Position numbers and translations under genes: made by a program
In this document: positions 6,577-14,170 of the stretch, one piece after another
Layout: each line of letters starts with the position of its first letter
Position numbering within the stretch: position 1 is the stretch's first letter
Notes under the pieces: model-generated
The model's input: only the letters and a program-made list of their open reading frames with translations
Told to the model about the DNA's origin: nothing
The model's database searches: none
Assembly: GCA_002449955.1 (NCBI GenBank)
Contig: DJYD01000033.1
Span: 19,056-43,398 of the forward strand
Direction of reading: 5' to 3'
Source: Lachnospiraceae bacterium UBA6987
Lineage (GTDB): Bacteria > Bacillota > Clostridia > Lachnospirales > Lachnospiraceae
Length of the DNA stretch: 24,343 nt

Positions 6577-7787
6577 GACTCATCCTTCTCCTCTACCAGC
6601 TCCAGTTCCGGATTGTCGCGGCCGACGGACAGGACGATCCCGATCTCTCCCATGTAGAAAAGTGACGCCGTGCCGCCGTAGCTGACAAAGGGAAGGGTCA
6701 CGCCGGTATTGGGAAAAACGCCGCTCACCACGCCGATGTGGAGAATGACCTGCAGCGCAAAATGCGCCATGACGCCGATCACCAGCATGCTCCCGAAAAG
6801 ATCCCGGCTGCGGCCCGCAATCAGCATCATGCGGTACAGCATAAACAGATACAGCACGATCAGAGCGATGGCGCCGAACAGGCCCAACTCCTCACAGAGG
6901 ATAGCGAAGATCATGTCGTTCGAGGATTCCGGCACGAAGCCAAGCTTCTGTGTGGAAGCGCCAAGTCCCTTGCCGAACACGCCCCCCGAGCCGATCGCAT
7001 ACAGTCCCTGTACGACCTGATAGCCATCTCCCTGCGCATCGTACATCGGATTATTCCAGATATAGATCCGCTTCAGCTGATAGGCTTTCAGCAGGCCTGT
7101 TTCTTCGATCTTCTCACCGATCCCGATCAGCGTATCAAGCGGCAGGAGCTTGATCGTGATCATCAGGGCGAGGGCCAGTCCGAGGCCGATCCAGAAAACG
7201 ATCCATCTGATCTTTTTATCACTCACCATCATGATCATGGCTACAGGGATCGCCAGAATGATGACGCCGGAGCTCAGATTGTTTTTAAGGACCAAAAATC
7301 CCGGAACGGCACAGAGCCCCATGATCAGAATCAGCCATTTTGTGCGGTTGATCTCCTTCGCGTTCTGATGAATCAGGTAAGCGGTCATCAGGATAACGGC
7401 GATCTTCACCAGTTCCGCCGGCTGGAAGGAAATGCTTTTCGTCACGCGCATCCAGCGCGTCTGCCCGTTGGTATTGATCCCGAGACTCGTGAAATTGGTC
7501 AGGATCATACAGACCACAGCCGCCGCATAGCCGAGCCACACAAACCAGGCGAAAAACTTGTGCGGAATCAGGGAGACAACAATGGCAACAACAAGACTGA
7601 TCCCGTACAGCATGAGCTGATGCCTGAAGTAGTACATGCCGTTTCGCAGCTTGAGTTCTGCGGTATAGTAGCTGGCGCTGTAGATCATGATCAGTCCGAA
7701 AACACATAAAAACAAGACGACAAACAGCAGACTGAAGTCGTAGCCCGAAAGCCATCTTATTCCGTTTTCAGACCGGCGTTTTTTCAT
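6573..7787 (-). CDS. ftsW: Septal peptidoglycan polymerase FtsW (SEDS family)
   Basis: A 404-residue polytopic membrane protein with about ten hydrophobic segments. SEDS signatures are NTNGQTRWMRV, SISFQPAELVKIAVILMTAYL, GDGYQVVQGLYAIGSGGVFGKGLG, FVPESSNDMIFAILCEELG (containing the conserved Asp) and FPNTGVTLPFVSYGGTASL. SEDS proteins polymerise glycan strands from lipid II, paired with a class B PBP; here the partner is presumably the pbp gene at 10129-11997. The C-terminus is short and acidic (ELVEEKDES). The start overlaps murD (ATGA, 7787-7784) and is coupled to ftsQ the same way. RodA is an alternative by sequence, but the cluster favours FtsW. Confidence 0.93.
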   Translation of the reverse strand: MKKRRSENGIRWLSGYDFSLLFVVLFLCVFGLIMIYSASYYTAELKLRNGMYYFRHQLMLYGISLVVAIVVSLIPHKFFAWFVWLGYAAAVVCMILTNFTSLGINTNGQTRWMRVTKSISFQPAELVKIAVILMTAYLIHQNAKEINRTKWLILIMGLCAVPGFLVLKNNLSSGVIILAIPVAMIMMVSDKKIRWIVFWIGLGLALALMITIKLLPLDTLIGIGEKIEETGLLKAYQLKRIYIWNNPMYDAQGDGYQVVQGLYAIGSGGVFGKGLGASTQKLGFVPESSNDMIFAILCEELGLFGAIALIVLYLFMLYRMMLIAGRSRDLFGSMLVIGVMAHFALQVILHIGVVSGVFPNTGVTLPFVSYGGTASLFYMGEIGIVLSVGRDNPELELVEEKDES

Positions 7788-9151
7788 AATTCCTCTCTGA
7801 CCAGATTCTTAAAATGTTCGCCCCGGATCTCAAAGTTCGGGTACATATCCCAGCTGGCGCAGGCCGGTGACAAAAGGACCGTATCCCCCGGCTCAGCCTT
7901 TTCCTCCGCAAGAGCCACCGCTTCTTCCATGGATGAGACAAAGCTGTAAGGCACCGGGCAGATTTTGTCTGTGCAGGCAGCAATCGCCTTTGCCGTCTCT
8001 CCCATCAGGATCAGATATTTGACCCGGCCTTTGAACAGCTGCACCATTTCCGTGTAATCGGAGCCTTTATCAAAGCCGCCCGCAATCAATACGGTGGGCT
8101 TTGTCATGATCTCAAGCGCCTTGACCGTGGAGTCGGGGTTGGTTCCCTTGGAATCGTTGTAATAATCCACGCCGTCCTTGCTGCAGACAAACTCCATGCG
8201 GTGCGGCACGGCAGTAAAGCTCAGTACCTGCCTGCGGATCACGTCATTCGGTACACCGATCGCTTTGGTGATCAGCACTGCCCCCATGACATTTTCATAA
8301 TTGAATTTGCCGATCAGATGCAGGTCGGCCGCCGAACAGATCGTTTCCTCCATCTCATCCTTCCAGCGGAGAATTATATCTCCGTCTTTCAGGAAGCACC
8401 CCTGCTTCAGTTCGCGCTGGCTGCTGAAATAAACGATTTTTGCCTTTGTCCGGGAAGGAACGTTCTCCATCCAGGCTGATTCGCGGTTCAGGATCAGGTA
8501 TTCGTCTTCCTTCTGCGAAAGCGTGACCTTCATCTTGATGTCAACATAGTTTTCCATCGAGCCGTGACGGTCAAGGTGGTCCGGCGTGATATTGGTGATG
8601 ATCGAAACTTCGGGATCCACTTCAGGCAGTGACTCCATCTGGAAGCTTGACATTTCCACGACAGTAATCGAATCGTCGCTGGTTTCCAGAACCTCCTCTG
8701 ACCAGGCATGTCCGATATTGCCAAGCACAAAGACCTTGTCAAAGCATCCGCGCAGGATGTGACCGACAAGGGCGGTCGTTGTGGTCTTGCCATTGGTTCC
8801 GGTCACGGCGATCAGGCGTCCTTTGTGGAAATGATACGCGAGCGCGATCTCACTGATGATCGGGACGCCAGCCTCTTTGAGCACTTTGACAAAGGGTCTT
8901 GTCAGCGGAATCCCGGGACTTGAGGCACAAAACTGCATACGGGCTGCAGCCTCAGGCGTCAATTCGCCCAAAATAATTTCACATTCATTTCCGTCCAGTT
9001 TCTGGATCAGCGAAGCCTTGTCAAGGCCGGCATTTTCATCATACAGAACCGGGGTATAACCGGCTTTCTGCAGGAGACGAACGGCATTCAGGCCGCTCCG
9101 GCCGGCGCCGGCCACCATGATCGGGATATCCTTATTCCATGTTTCTTTCAT
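7784..9151 (-). CDS. murD: UDP-N-acetylmuramoyl-L-alanine--D-glutamate ligase MurD
   Basis: A 455-residue cytoplasmic Mur ligase that adds D-glutamate to UDP-MurNAc-L-Ala using ATP. An N-terminal UDP-binding Rossmann segment (VAGAGRSGLNAVRLL) is followed by the ATP P-loop AVTGTNGKTTTTALVG at about 115-130, NITPDHLDRHGSMENY, DYYNDSKGTNPDSTVKALE and the C-terminal LLSPACASWDMYPNFEIRG. The usual GxHNxxN motif reads GKFNYEN, with His replaced by Phe. I chose ATG 9151 because GGGAG is 7 nt upstream and it follows the mraY stop by 2 nt; a longer frame upstream would run into mraY. It overlaps ftsW by 4 bp. Confidence 0.96.
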   Translation of the reverse strand: MKETWNKDIPIMVAGAGRSGLNAVRLLQKAGYTPVLYDENAGLDKASLIQKLDGNECEIILGELTPEAAARMQFCASSPGIPLTRPFVKVLKEAGVPIISEIALAYHFHKGRLIAVTGTNGKTTTTALVGHILRGCFDKVFVLGNIGHAWSEEVLETSDDSITVVEMSSFQMESLPEVDPEVSIITNITPDHLDRHGSMENYVDIKMKVTLSQKEDEYLILNRESAWMENVPSRTKAKIVYFSSQRELKQGCFLKDGDIILRWKDEMEETICSAADLHLIGKFNYENVMGAVLITKAIGVPNDVIRRQVLSFTAVPHRMEFVCSKDGVDYYNDSKGTNPDSTVKALEIMTKPTVLIAGGFDKGSDYTEMVQLFKGRVKYLILMGETAKAIAACTDKICPVPYSFVSSMEEAVALAEEKAEPGDTVLLSPACASWDMYPNFEIRGEHFKNLVREEL

Positions 9152-9153
9152 TG

Positions 9154-10101
9154 TTATGCTCCCAAATAGGCTAATGCACAGAAGAATGCCGTGATGACGG
9201 TAAAGACGATCACGATTCTTGCTTCTGACCATCCGTAGAATTCAAAAGTGTGATGGATCGGCGTCATCTTGAAGACGCGCTTTCCATGGGTCAGTTTGAA
9301 ATAGCTCACCTGGATCATCACCGACAAGGTTTCGCAGACGTAGATAATACCGCAGATAAGCAGCATGAACGGCTGTCTTAAGGTGAGTGCCATGGAGGCC
9401 ACAAAGCCGCCGAGGGCAAGCGACCCGGTATCGCCCATGAAGATGCGTGCGGGGTTCGTATTGAACAGCAGGAAGCCCAGAAGGGCACCGCAGACAGCGG
9501 CCGTAACGGGTTCCGTTCCGGTTCCGTACAGAATGGACAGTGCCGTAAAAAACAGAGCCACAACTGCCGTTACGCTGCTGCACAGGCCGTCGATGCCGTC
9601 GGTCAGGTTTACGCCGTTATCGGTTCCCAACACCACCAGGAAGAGCAGGGGGATATACAGCCAGCCCAGATCGACCTCCGTCTGTACAAAGGGAATCCGG
9701 ATCATCGTGGGATTATCCACCCGGGTCATGCGCCACCAGCAGAAAAAGGCCGTCATGATCAGCTGCAGACCGAACTTCTGCCAGGCCTTCAGGCCTTCAT
9801 TCACACCGTGTTTTTTCTTCAGTCCGTCATCCAGCATGCCAATGAGTCCGTAGCCAAATGTCATAGCCAGAACCGGTATCACTGCCGGATATTTTCCGAT
9901 AAACGGAAGAACCGCCAGGATGATGGCGGGGACAAAGGCCATGCCGCCCATCGTGGGCGTACCGGCCTTCTGCTGGTGTTTCGGACCGACTTCGCGGATG
10001 TTCTGTCCGATGTGGTTCTTCTTCAGGAAGGGGATCAGCAGCGCCGTAAAAATGGTGCTCAGGATCAGCCCCAGGCCAAAGGTGATGATGGCTTGCTTCA
10101 T
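9154..10101 (-). CDS. mraY: Phospho-N-acetylmuramoyl-pentapeptide transferase MraY
   Basis: A 315-residue polytopic membrane enzyme that transfers phospho-MurNAc-pentapeptide to undecaprenyl phosphate, making lipid I. Family motifs are GTPTMGGMAFVPAI near the N-terminus, the catalytic NLTDGIDGLCSSV, NTNPARIFMGDTGSLALGG, and the late TPIHHTFEFYGWSE with the paired histidines. Length is normal for the family. GAGG lies about 8 nt before the ATG. The pbp stop is 27 nt upstream and murD begins 2 nt after its stop, so it is an internal operon gene. Confidence 0.97.
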   Translation of the reverse strand: MKQAIITFGLGLILSTIFTALLIPFLKKNHIGQNIREVGPKHQQKAGTPTMGGMAFVPAIILAVLPFIGKYPAVIPVLAMTFGYGLIGMLDDGLKKKHGVNEGLKAWQKFGLQLIMTAFFCWWRMTRVDNPTMIRIPFVQTEVDLGWLYIPLLFLVVLGTDNGVNLTDGIDGLCSSVTAVVALFFTALSILYGTGTEPVTAAVCGALLGFLLFNTNPARIFMGDTGSLALGGFVASMALTLRQPFMLLICGIIYVCETLSVMIQVSYFKLTHGKRVFKMTPIHHTFEFYGWSEARIVIVFTVITAFFCALAYLGA

Positions 10102-10128
10102 GGAAAATGCCTCGACTTTTTGTTTCTG

Positions 10129-11997
10129 TTATTCTGTCTCCGTATCTTTGGGAATGCCAAGATACGGAATAATCTTCGCCATAATGTCCCGTTCGAGCTC
10201 AACTGCACTCCGGGCAGAGACATTTGTGCCTTCATGCTCCGGTTCGTCCACAACGGCATAAACCAGCAGCTTCGGGTTTGCCACAGGCGTGAAGCCCATA
10301 AAGGAAATGACATAATTGTGTTCTTCGATCGGATACTTCTGCGCCGTACCGGTTTTGCCGCCGACTGTGTGGCCGGCTAACGCTGCCGCAGCAGCAGTAC
10401 CGCCGTTAACCGTTTCAAAGGCGGCTTCCTTCAGGAACTCACAGGTTGACTCGCTGACGGTTGTCCGGACAAGCTCCGGACGCAGATTTTTCACCACGCC
10501 GCCGTTTTCATCCAGCACCTGACGGACAATGCGCGGGGTGTAGTAATAGCCGCCGTTCAGAATGGAGCAGTAAGCTGCGGCCATCTGGATCATGGTGGAA
10601 GAATAGCCCTGACCAAAAGAGCAGGTGGCAAGGTCTACCAGGCTCATATTGCTCTCGTTAAACAGAATGCCTGTCGCTTCGCCGGGAAGATCGACGCCAG
10701 TGCGGCTGCCAAGGCCGAACTGGCGCTGCCACTTCAGCATGGTATGGACATTCAGGCGGCTGGCAATATTCATCATGGCATCATTGCAGGACATCATCAG
10801 GGATTCCGTAAGACTTAAAGTCCCGTGGCCGCTGACCCGGTTGCAGTGGATCGTTGTTCCCTGAACCGTCTCTCCGCCGTCGCAGATGAACATCGTGTCC
10901 GTGTCTATGACATTTTCCTCAAGTGCCATGGCTACCGTGAGCTCCTTCGAAACGGAGCCGGGTGTATAGGCGTCGTTGACGGCAAAGTTGCGCCAGACCG
11001 CATTCTGGAAGGCACTCTTCTCTTCGTCGGTCATGGCTTCCAGTTCTTCGTCACTGATCATGTAGGAAAAATCCATAGGCTTATTCGGATCGTAGACCTT
11101 GTCAGTCGCCAGTCCGAGGATCTCTCCGCTTGTCGGATCCATTACCAGTACACCGATATTTTTGTATTCGTGCTCTTCCTTGTAGAGCGCAATGGTCTCT
11201 TCGATTGCCTTCTGCACGTTATAATCGATGGTGCTGACAATGGTGTAGCCGCTCACCGCTGCTTCAGTGACGCTCTCATAGTCTCCCTCAGCATTGATGT
11301 AGCTGTACACGCGTCCGTTGATGCCGCTTAAGGAATCGTTATAGTATTCCTCGATCCCCCAGTGGCCTTCGCTGCTCTCCGCTCCGGAGAAGCCAAGTAT
11401 GTTGCAGGCGAGTGTATTGTACGGATAGGATCTCTGGTATTCCGTCTCAAACCAGACGCCTGTCACCTTATCCTTATGCAGCTTCTTCTTTTTTTCATCC
11501 TTGGCCGTATTGTATTCGGTCTGATATTCCGTAAACCGGTTGACCTCCTCGGCGCTCAGCTGTTTGGCAAAACGCACGTAGGAGCTCTTCGGCTTCTCGT
11601 CCAGCAAGGCATTGATCTCTGCCCGGTCGTATCCGAAGACATTCACCAGGGCATCGACCGTAGCCTGCCTGTTCGGCTCAGGATTTTTCGCATTCGATGT
11701 ATAAAGAATGACCGAAGGGTCCAGGATCAGGTTGTACACCTCCTCGCTGTAAGCTAAGACTGTACCGTTTCGGTCTGTGATATTGCCGCGGCGGAAAGCC
11801 AGGACTGAGGAATCATAGCCCTGCTGCGACAGGATCTTCAATTGATATTCTTCCCCGTTATTGCGCATAAGCACCAGCAAATAGACGACAAGTGCAAACA
11901 AAACTGCCGCCACCACGATGTAGGTAAACGCCAGTTTTCTTCGCATGTAGACCGTTAATTTGCGTTGGCTCTTATCAGCTCTTCGGGATGTTTTCAT
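10129..11997 (-). CDS. Class B penicillin-binding protein (FtsI/PBP2B/SpoVD type) transpeptidase
   Basis: A 622-residue bitopic protein with a basic N-terminus and one transmembrane helix (about 21-45). The PBP dimerisation segment contains RRGNITDRNGTVLA, and the transpeptidase domain follows. Active-site motifs are visible: SxxK as SVSK (Ser348-Lys351, after YTPG), SxN as SCN (403-405) and KTGT (548-551). It crosslinks septal peptidoglycan with FtsW. There is no C-terminal PASTA domain, so assignment between vegetative FtsI/PBP2B and sporulation SpoVD is uncertain; position in the cluster supports septal division. The ATG overlaps the end of ftsL by 23 bp, with a weak ribosome site, so translation is probably coupled. 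A later ATG at residue 18 is possible but less likely. Confidence 0.92.
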   Translation of the reverse strand: MKTSRRADKSQRKLTVYMRRKLAFTYIVVAAVLFALVVYLLVLMRNNGEEYQLKILSQQGYDSSVLAFRRGNITDRNGTVLAYSEEVYNLILDPSVILYTSNAKNPEPNRQATVDALVNVFGYDRAEINALLDEKPKSSYVRFAKQLSAEEVNRFTEYQTEYNTAKDEKKKKLHKDKVTGVWFETEYQRSYPYNTLACNILGFSGAESSEGHWGIEEYYNDSLSGINGRVYSYINAEGDYESVTEAAVSGYTIVSTIDYNVQKAIEETIALYKEEHEYKNIGVLVMDPTSGEILGLATDKVYDPNKPMDFSYMISDEELEAMTDEEKSAFQNAVWRNFAVNDAYTPGSVSKELTVAMALEENVIDTDTMFICDGGETVQGTTIHCNRVSGHGTLSLTESLMMSCNDAMMNIASRLNVHTMLKWQRQFGLGSRTGVDLPGEATGILFNESNMSLVDLATCSFGQGYSSTMIQMAAAYCSILNGGYYYTPRIVRQVLDENGGVVKNLRPELVRTTVSESTCEFLKEAAFETVNGGTAAAAALAGHTVGGKTGTAQKYPIEEHNYVISFMGFTPVANPKLLVYAVVDEPEHEGTNVSARSAVELERDIMAKIIPYLGIPKDTETE

Positions 11998-12421
11998 ACT
12001 GCCGCACGTACTCCCTCATCTGCTCAGTATACTCAATCACTTCATTTTCATCAGGATAAACCATGCCCATCTCATCCACGGCAATATGGAACACCTTGTC
12101 CAGATCCATCTGAACTTCCAGGCGATTCACCCTTACTGCATTCTCGGAACGGGCTTCCGCAAGCTGTTCTTCCATATTCGCAATGCGGTTCATGGAAGCA
12201 TTGATCGAGGCCTGCACCTTCAGGTAGCTGAAGCAAAGATAACCGAACAGCAGCGTGACGACAAGCAGCATCAGGACATAAGGCACATTGACCCGGACCC
12301 TCGCAGGAACAGCCTCCGGCTGCGTTCTGACGCGGATCTTCTTTTCCTCTCTCTGCTGCGGCAGCACATTCTCCACGCGCACCGTATTGCCTTCGATATA
12401 GTAATGTCTGTTCTCTGCCAT
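11975..12421 (-). CDS. ftsL: FtsL-like septum formation protein
   Basis: A 148-residue bitopic protein. It has a charged cytoplasmic N-terminus of about 46 residues, a transmembrane helix at about 47-68 (VPYVLMLLVVTLLFGYL), then a coiled-coil region (KVQASINASMNRIANMEEQL) and a short C-terminal segment AVDEMGMVYPDENEVIEY that resembles the end of FtsL proteins. FtsL recruits FtsQ/DivIB and activates the FtsW-PBP pair. Sequence similarity is weak, as is usual for FtsL. The assignment rests on topology and its place between rsmH and pbp. I chose ATG 12421: a G-rich ribosome site precedes it and it begins 1 nt after the rsmH stop. Confidence 0.82.
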   Translation of the reverse strand: MAENRHYYIEGNTVRVENVLPQQREEKKIRVRTQPEAVPARVRVNVPYVLMLLVVTLLFGYLCFSYLKVQASINASMNRIANMEEQLAEARSENAVRVNRLEVQMDLDKVFHIAVDEMGMVYPDENEVIEYTEQMREYVRQYENIPKS

Positions 12422-12422
12422 A

Positions 12423-13400
12423 TCATGCCCCCCTGCCTGCTGCGGCCTTCTCAAATACCCGCAGCTTGGCGCTGGCCGACCGGGAATTCCTGCTCAGTTC
12501 CTCTTCCGAGGGAAGAATGGGCTTCCGGGTAACGACCCTTCCCTTGCTGACCCGTCCGCAGACGCAGACCGGGAAATCTTTCGGGCAGATGCAAGGGTCC
12601 TCTGCCGTTTTGAATGCATTCTTCACGATCCTGTCTTCCAGGGAATGGAAGGTGATGACGCAGAGTCTTCCGCCGGGCGACAACACATCGATCAGATCGG
12701 CAAGACAGCTCTCTAGCGTCGTCAGTTCGTGATTCAGTGCAATGCGGACAGCCTGAAACGTTCGTTTAGCCGGGTGTCCGCCGGTATTTCTGTATTTTGC
12801 CGGGATCGCCTGTTCAATGATTCGCACCAGCTCTCCCGTGGTTCGGAGCGGCTCAGTTTGTCTTGCCAATACAATGCGTTTGGCAATCAGTCCGGCAAAA
12901 CGTTCTTCGCCGTAATCTCTCAGAATTCTGGCAAGTTCGGCTTCGCTTACGCTATTCAGCAGATCTGCCGCCGTCATGCTCTCTTCCGTGTCCATACGCA
13001 TGTCAAGCGGCGCGTCTTTCATGTAGGAAAAGCCTCGTTCAGGATTGTCCAGCTGATAACTGGAAACGCCCAGATCCAGCAGGATCCCGTCCGCATGATC
13101 TTTCCCGAGGAAAGTCAGGACCGATGGAATATCGGCATAATTGCTTTTGACCAGCCGGTAATCCGGTTTTGCGTCTTCCTGAATCGCATCCAGTGTATGA
13201 CCGAGTTTTTCCTCTGCCGCAGCCAGAGCCTCGCTGTCACGGTCAGTCCCAATCAGAAGTCCTCCGGGACCAAGTCTTGTCAGAATGTGCGAAGAATGAC
13301 CCGCACCGCCGACCGTTCCGTCGACATATATGCCCTCTGGCTTTATCGCCAGGCTGCTCAGGCATTCATCAAGCAATACGGGAACATGAGCAAATTCCAT
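12423..13400 (-). CDS. rsmH: 16S rRNA m4C1402 methyltransferase RsmH (MraW)
   Basis: A 325-residue cytoplasmic SAM-dependent methyltransferase that N4-methylates C1402 of 16S rRNA. It has FAHVPVLLDECLSSL at the N-terminus, the SAM-binding loop YVDGTVGGAGHSSHIL, DGILLDLGVSSYQLDNPERGF, and the C-terminal half NHELTTLESCL and LCVITFHSLEDRIVKNAF. A cysteine cluster (CICPKDFPVCVCG) lies before the C-terminus, as in many homologues. Length is typical. AAAGGAG is 7 nt upstream of the ATG. It sits between mraZ (12 nt upstream) and ftsL. Confidence 0.97.
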   Translation of the reverse strand: MEFAHVPVLLDECLSSLAIKPEGIYVDGTVGGAGHSSHILTRLGPGGLLIGTDRDSEALAAAEEKLGHTLDAIQEDAKPDYRLVKSNYADIPSVLTFLGKDHADGILLDLGVSSYQLDNPERGFSYMKDAPLDMRMDTEESMTAADLLNSVSEAELARILRDYGEERFAGLIAKRIVLARQTEPLRTTGELVRIIEQAIPAKYRNTGGHPAKRTFQAVRIALNHELTTLESCLADLIDVLSPGGRLCVITFHSLEDRIVKNAFKTAEDPCICPKDFPVCVCGRVSKGRVVTRKPILPSEEELSRNSRSASAKLRVFEKAAAGRGA

Positions 13401-13412
13401 GCGCAGGCTCCT

Positions 13413-13844
13413 TTAAATGCCCAGATCGGCCATCTTCTCGGCCAGTTCATCCACATTCTCATAGGCGGAAGCCTTGTTCCAGGTCTCCTTGTCCCAGAGC
13501 TCCACTCTGCTGCCGACGCCGCACAAAACCACATCCTTTTCGAGGCCGGCGGCGTCGCGCAGATTCTGTGGAATCAGTGCACGTCCCTGCTTGTCCAGTT
13601 CGATCTCGGCCGCACCGGCCAGAAAATAACGGACAAACTTGCGGGCGTCTTTACTGGTCAATGGAAGCGTCTGCAGCTTTGCCTCAAAACGCTGCCACTC
13701 GCGGGTGGGAAAAAGAAACAGGCAGTCATCCAGGCCTCTGCTGATCACAAAGACATCGCCAAGCTCTTCCCGCAGTTTCGCAGGAATGATGACACGTCCC
13801 TTGGGATCGACCGAATGGTTGTAAGTCCCCATCAGCATATGCAT
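13413..13844 (-). CDS. mraZ: Transcriptional regulator MraZ
   Basis: 143 residues, the standard MraZ length, with two SpoVT/AbrB-like half-domains. The first has YNHSVDPKGRVIIPAKLREEL and the second has IELDKQGRALIPQNLRD, each holding the DxxGR signature. MraZ forms ring oligomers and binds repeats upstream of its own operon, in several species repressing the division and wall cluster. I chose ATG 13844 because AGGAGG lies 7 nt upstream and the MHMLMGTYNHS start fits the family; a longer in-frame ATG at 13922 would translate the ribosome site and boxes. It is the first gene of the cluster, with promoter at 13943-13971 and three AAAGTG boxes at 13900-13925. Confidence 0.97.
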   Translation of the reverse strand: MHMLMGTYNHSVDPKGRVIIPAKLREELGDVFVISRGLDDCLFLFPTREWQRFEAKLQTLPLTSKDARKFVRYFLAGAAEIELDKQGRALIPQNLRDAAGLEKDVVLCGVGSRVELWDKETWNKASAYENVDELAEKMADLGI

Positions 13845-13899
13845 GTTGCCGCCTCCTTTCTTTTTCGGTGTTTCGAGGGAAAAAGAGTCTGAAAAGCGC

Positions 13900-13925
13900 C
13901 ACTTTATGACACTTTCCTCCACTTT
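13900..13925 (-). promoter_or_regulatory. Three MraZ-type boxes (AAAGTG repeats, 10-bp period)
   Basis: Minus-strand AAAGTG occurs exactly three times at 10-bp steps (plus-strand CACTTT at 13900, 13910 and 13920). Direct AAAGTG-type repeats at one-turn spacing are the MraZ operator described in Mollicutes, and E. coli uses TGGG repeats at the same spacing. The boxes lie about 10-35 bp downstream of the predicted transcription start. Confidence 0.8.
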
Positions 13926-13942
13926 TCTCCCCTGCGCTTATG

Positions 13943-13971
13943 ATTTTAATGGTTACAGGCCGAAAAATCAA
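13943..13971 (-). promoter_or_regulatory. Sigma-70 type promoter of the mraZ division cluster
   Basis: Minus-strand -35 TTGATT (13971-13966), 17-bp spacer, -10 TAAAAT (13948-13943). Predicted start is near 13936. This is the only convincing promoter found for the mraZ-to-ftsQ run. Confidence 0.75.
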
Positions 13972-13976
13972 GCTTT

Positions 13977-14019
13977 TTTTGCGAAAAACAGCATATTTAT
14001 TCAAGTTATTTTCGCAAAA
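13977..14019. repeat. 11-bp perfect inverted repeat upstream of the mraZ promoter
   Basis: TTTTGCGAAAA (13977-13987) and TTTTCGCAAAA (14009-14019), centre-to-centre 32 bp or about three helical turns, immediately upstream of the -35. It lacks the GC-rich stem and T-tract of a terminator. It may be a paired protein-binding site. The rest of the 326-bp gap between mraZ and nupQ holds the mraZ promoter and boxes and the nupQ terminator; nothing else was recognised at 14034-14104. Confidence 0.45.
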
Positions 14020-14104
14020 TCACAGGTTAAAATCAGGCATAAGAACCATCGTTTTTGAGCCGTCTTTTCCGCACATATTTGCTGTTCTGCCGGGCTTGCT
14101 GCAC

Positions 14105-14133
14105 AAAAAAAGCGGCGGACCGAAGTCCGCCGC
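14105..14133 (-). terminator. Intrinsic terminator after nupQ
   Basis: The 9-bp perfect stem GCGGCGGAC / GTCCGCCGC (14112-14120 with 14125-14133) has a 4-nt CGAA/TTCG loop, followed on the minus strand by seven T (14111-14105). A textbook Rho-independent terminator ending the nupOPQ operon. Confidence 0.93.
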
Positions 14134-14170
14134 AAGGGGTGATTTTGATTTCGTTTTAATTGCTGTCCGC

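Noticed and set aside
6738..7709. 323-codon plus-strand open frame over ftsW
   Set aside because: Antisense to a clear SEDS gene; the translation is a polar, His/Asp/Gln-rich mirror of a hydrophobic protein.
10129..11997. Firm SpoVD call for the PBP
   Set aside because: No PASTA domain and no sporulation genes in the window; the cluster position does not distinguish SpoVD from FtsI/PBP2B.
12729..13892. 387-codon plus-strand open frame
   Set aside because: Exactly antisense to rsmH and mraZ, whose protein motifs are unmistakable; no ribosome site and no recognisable domain in the translation.
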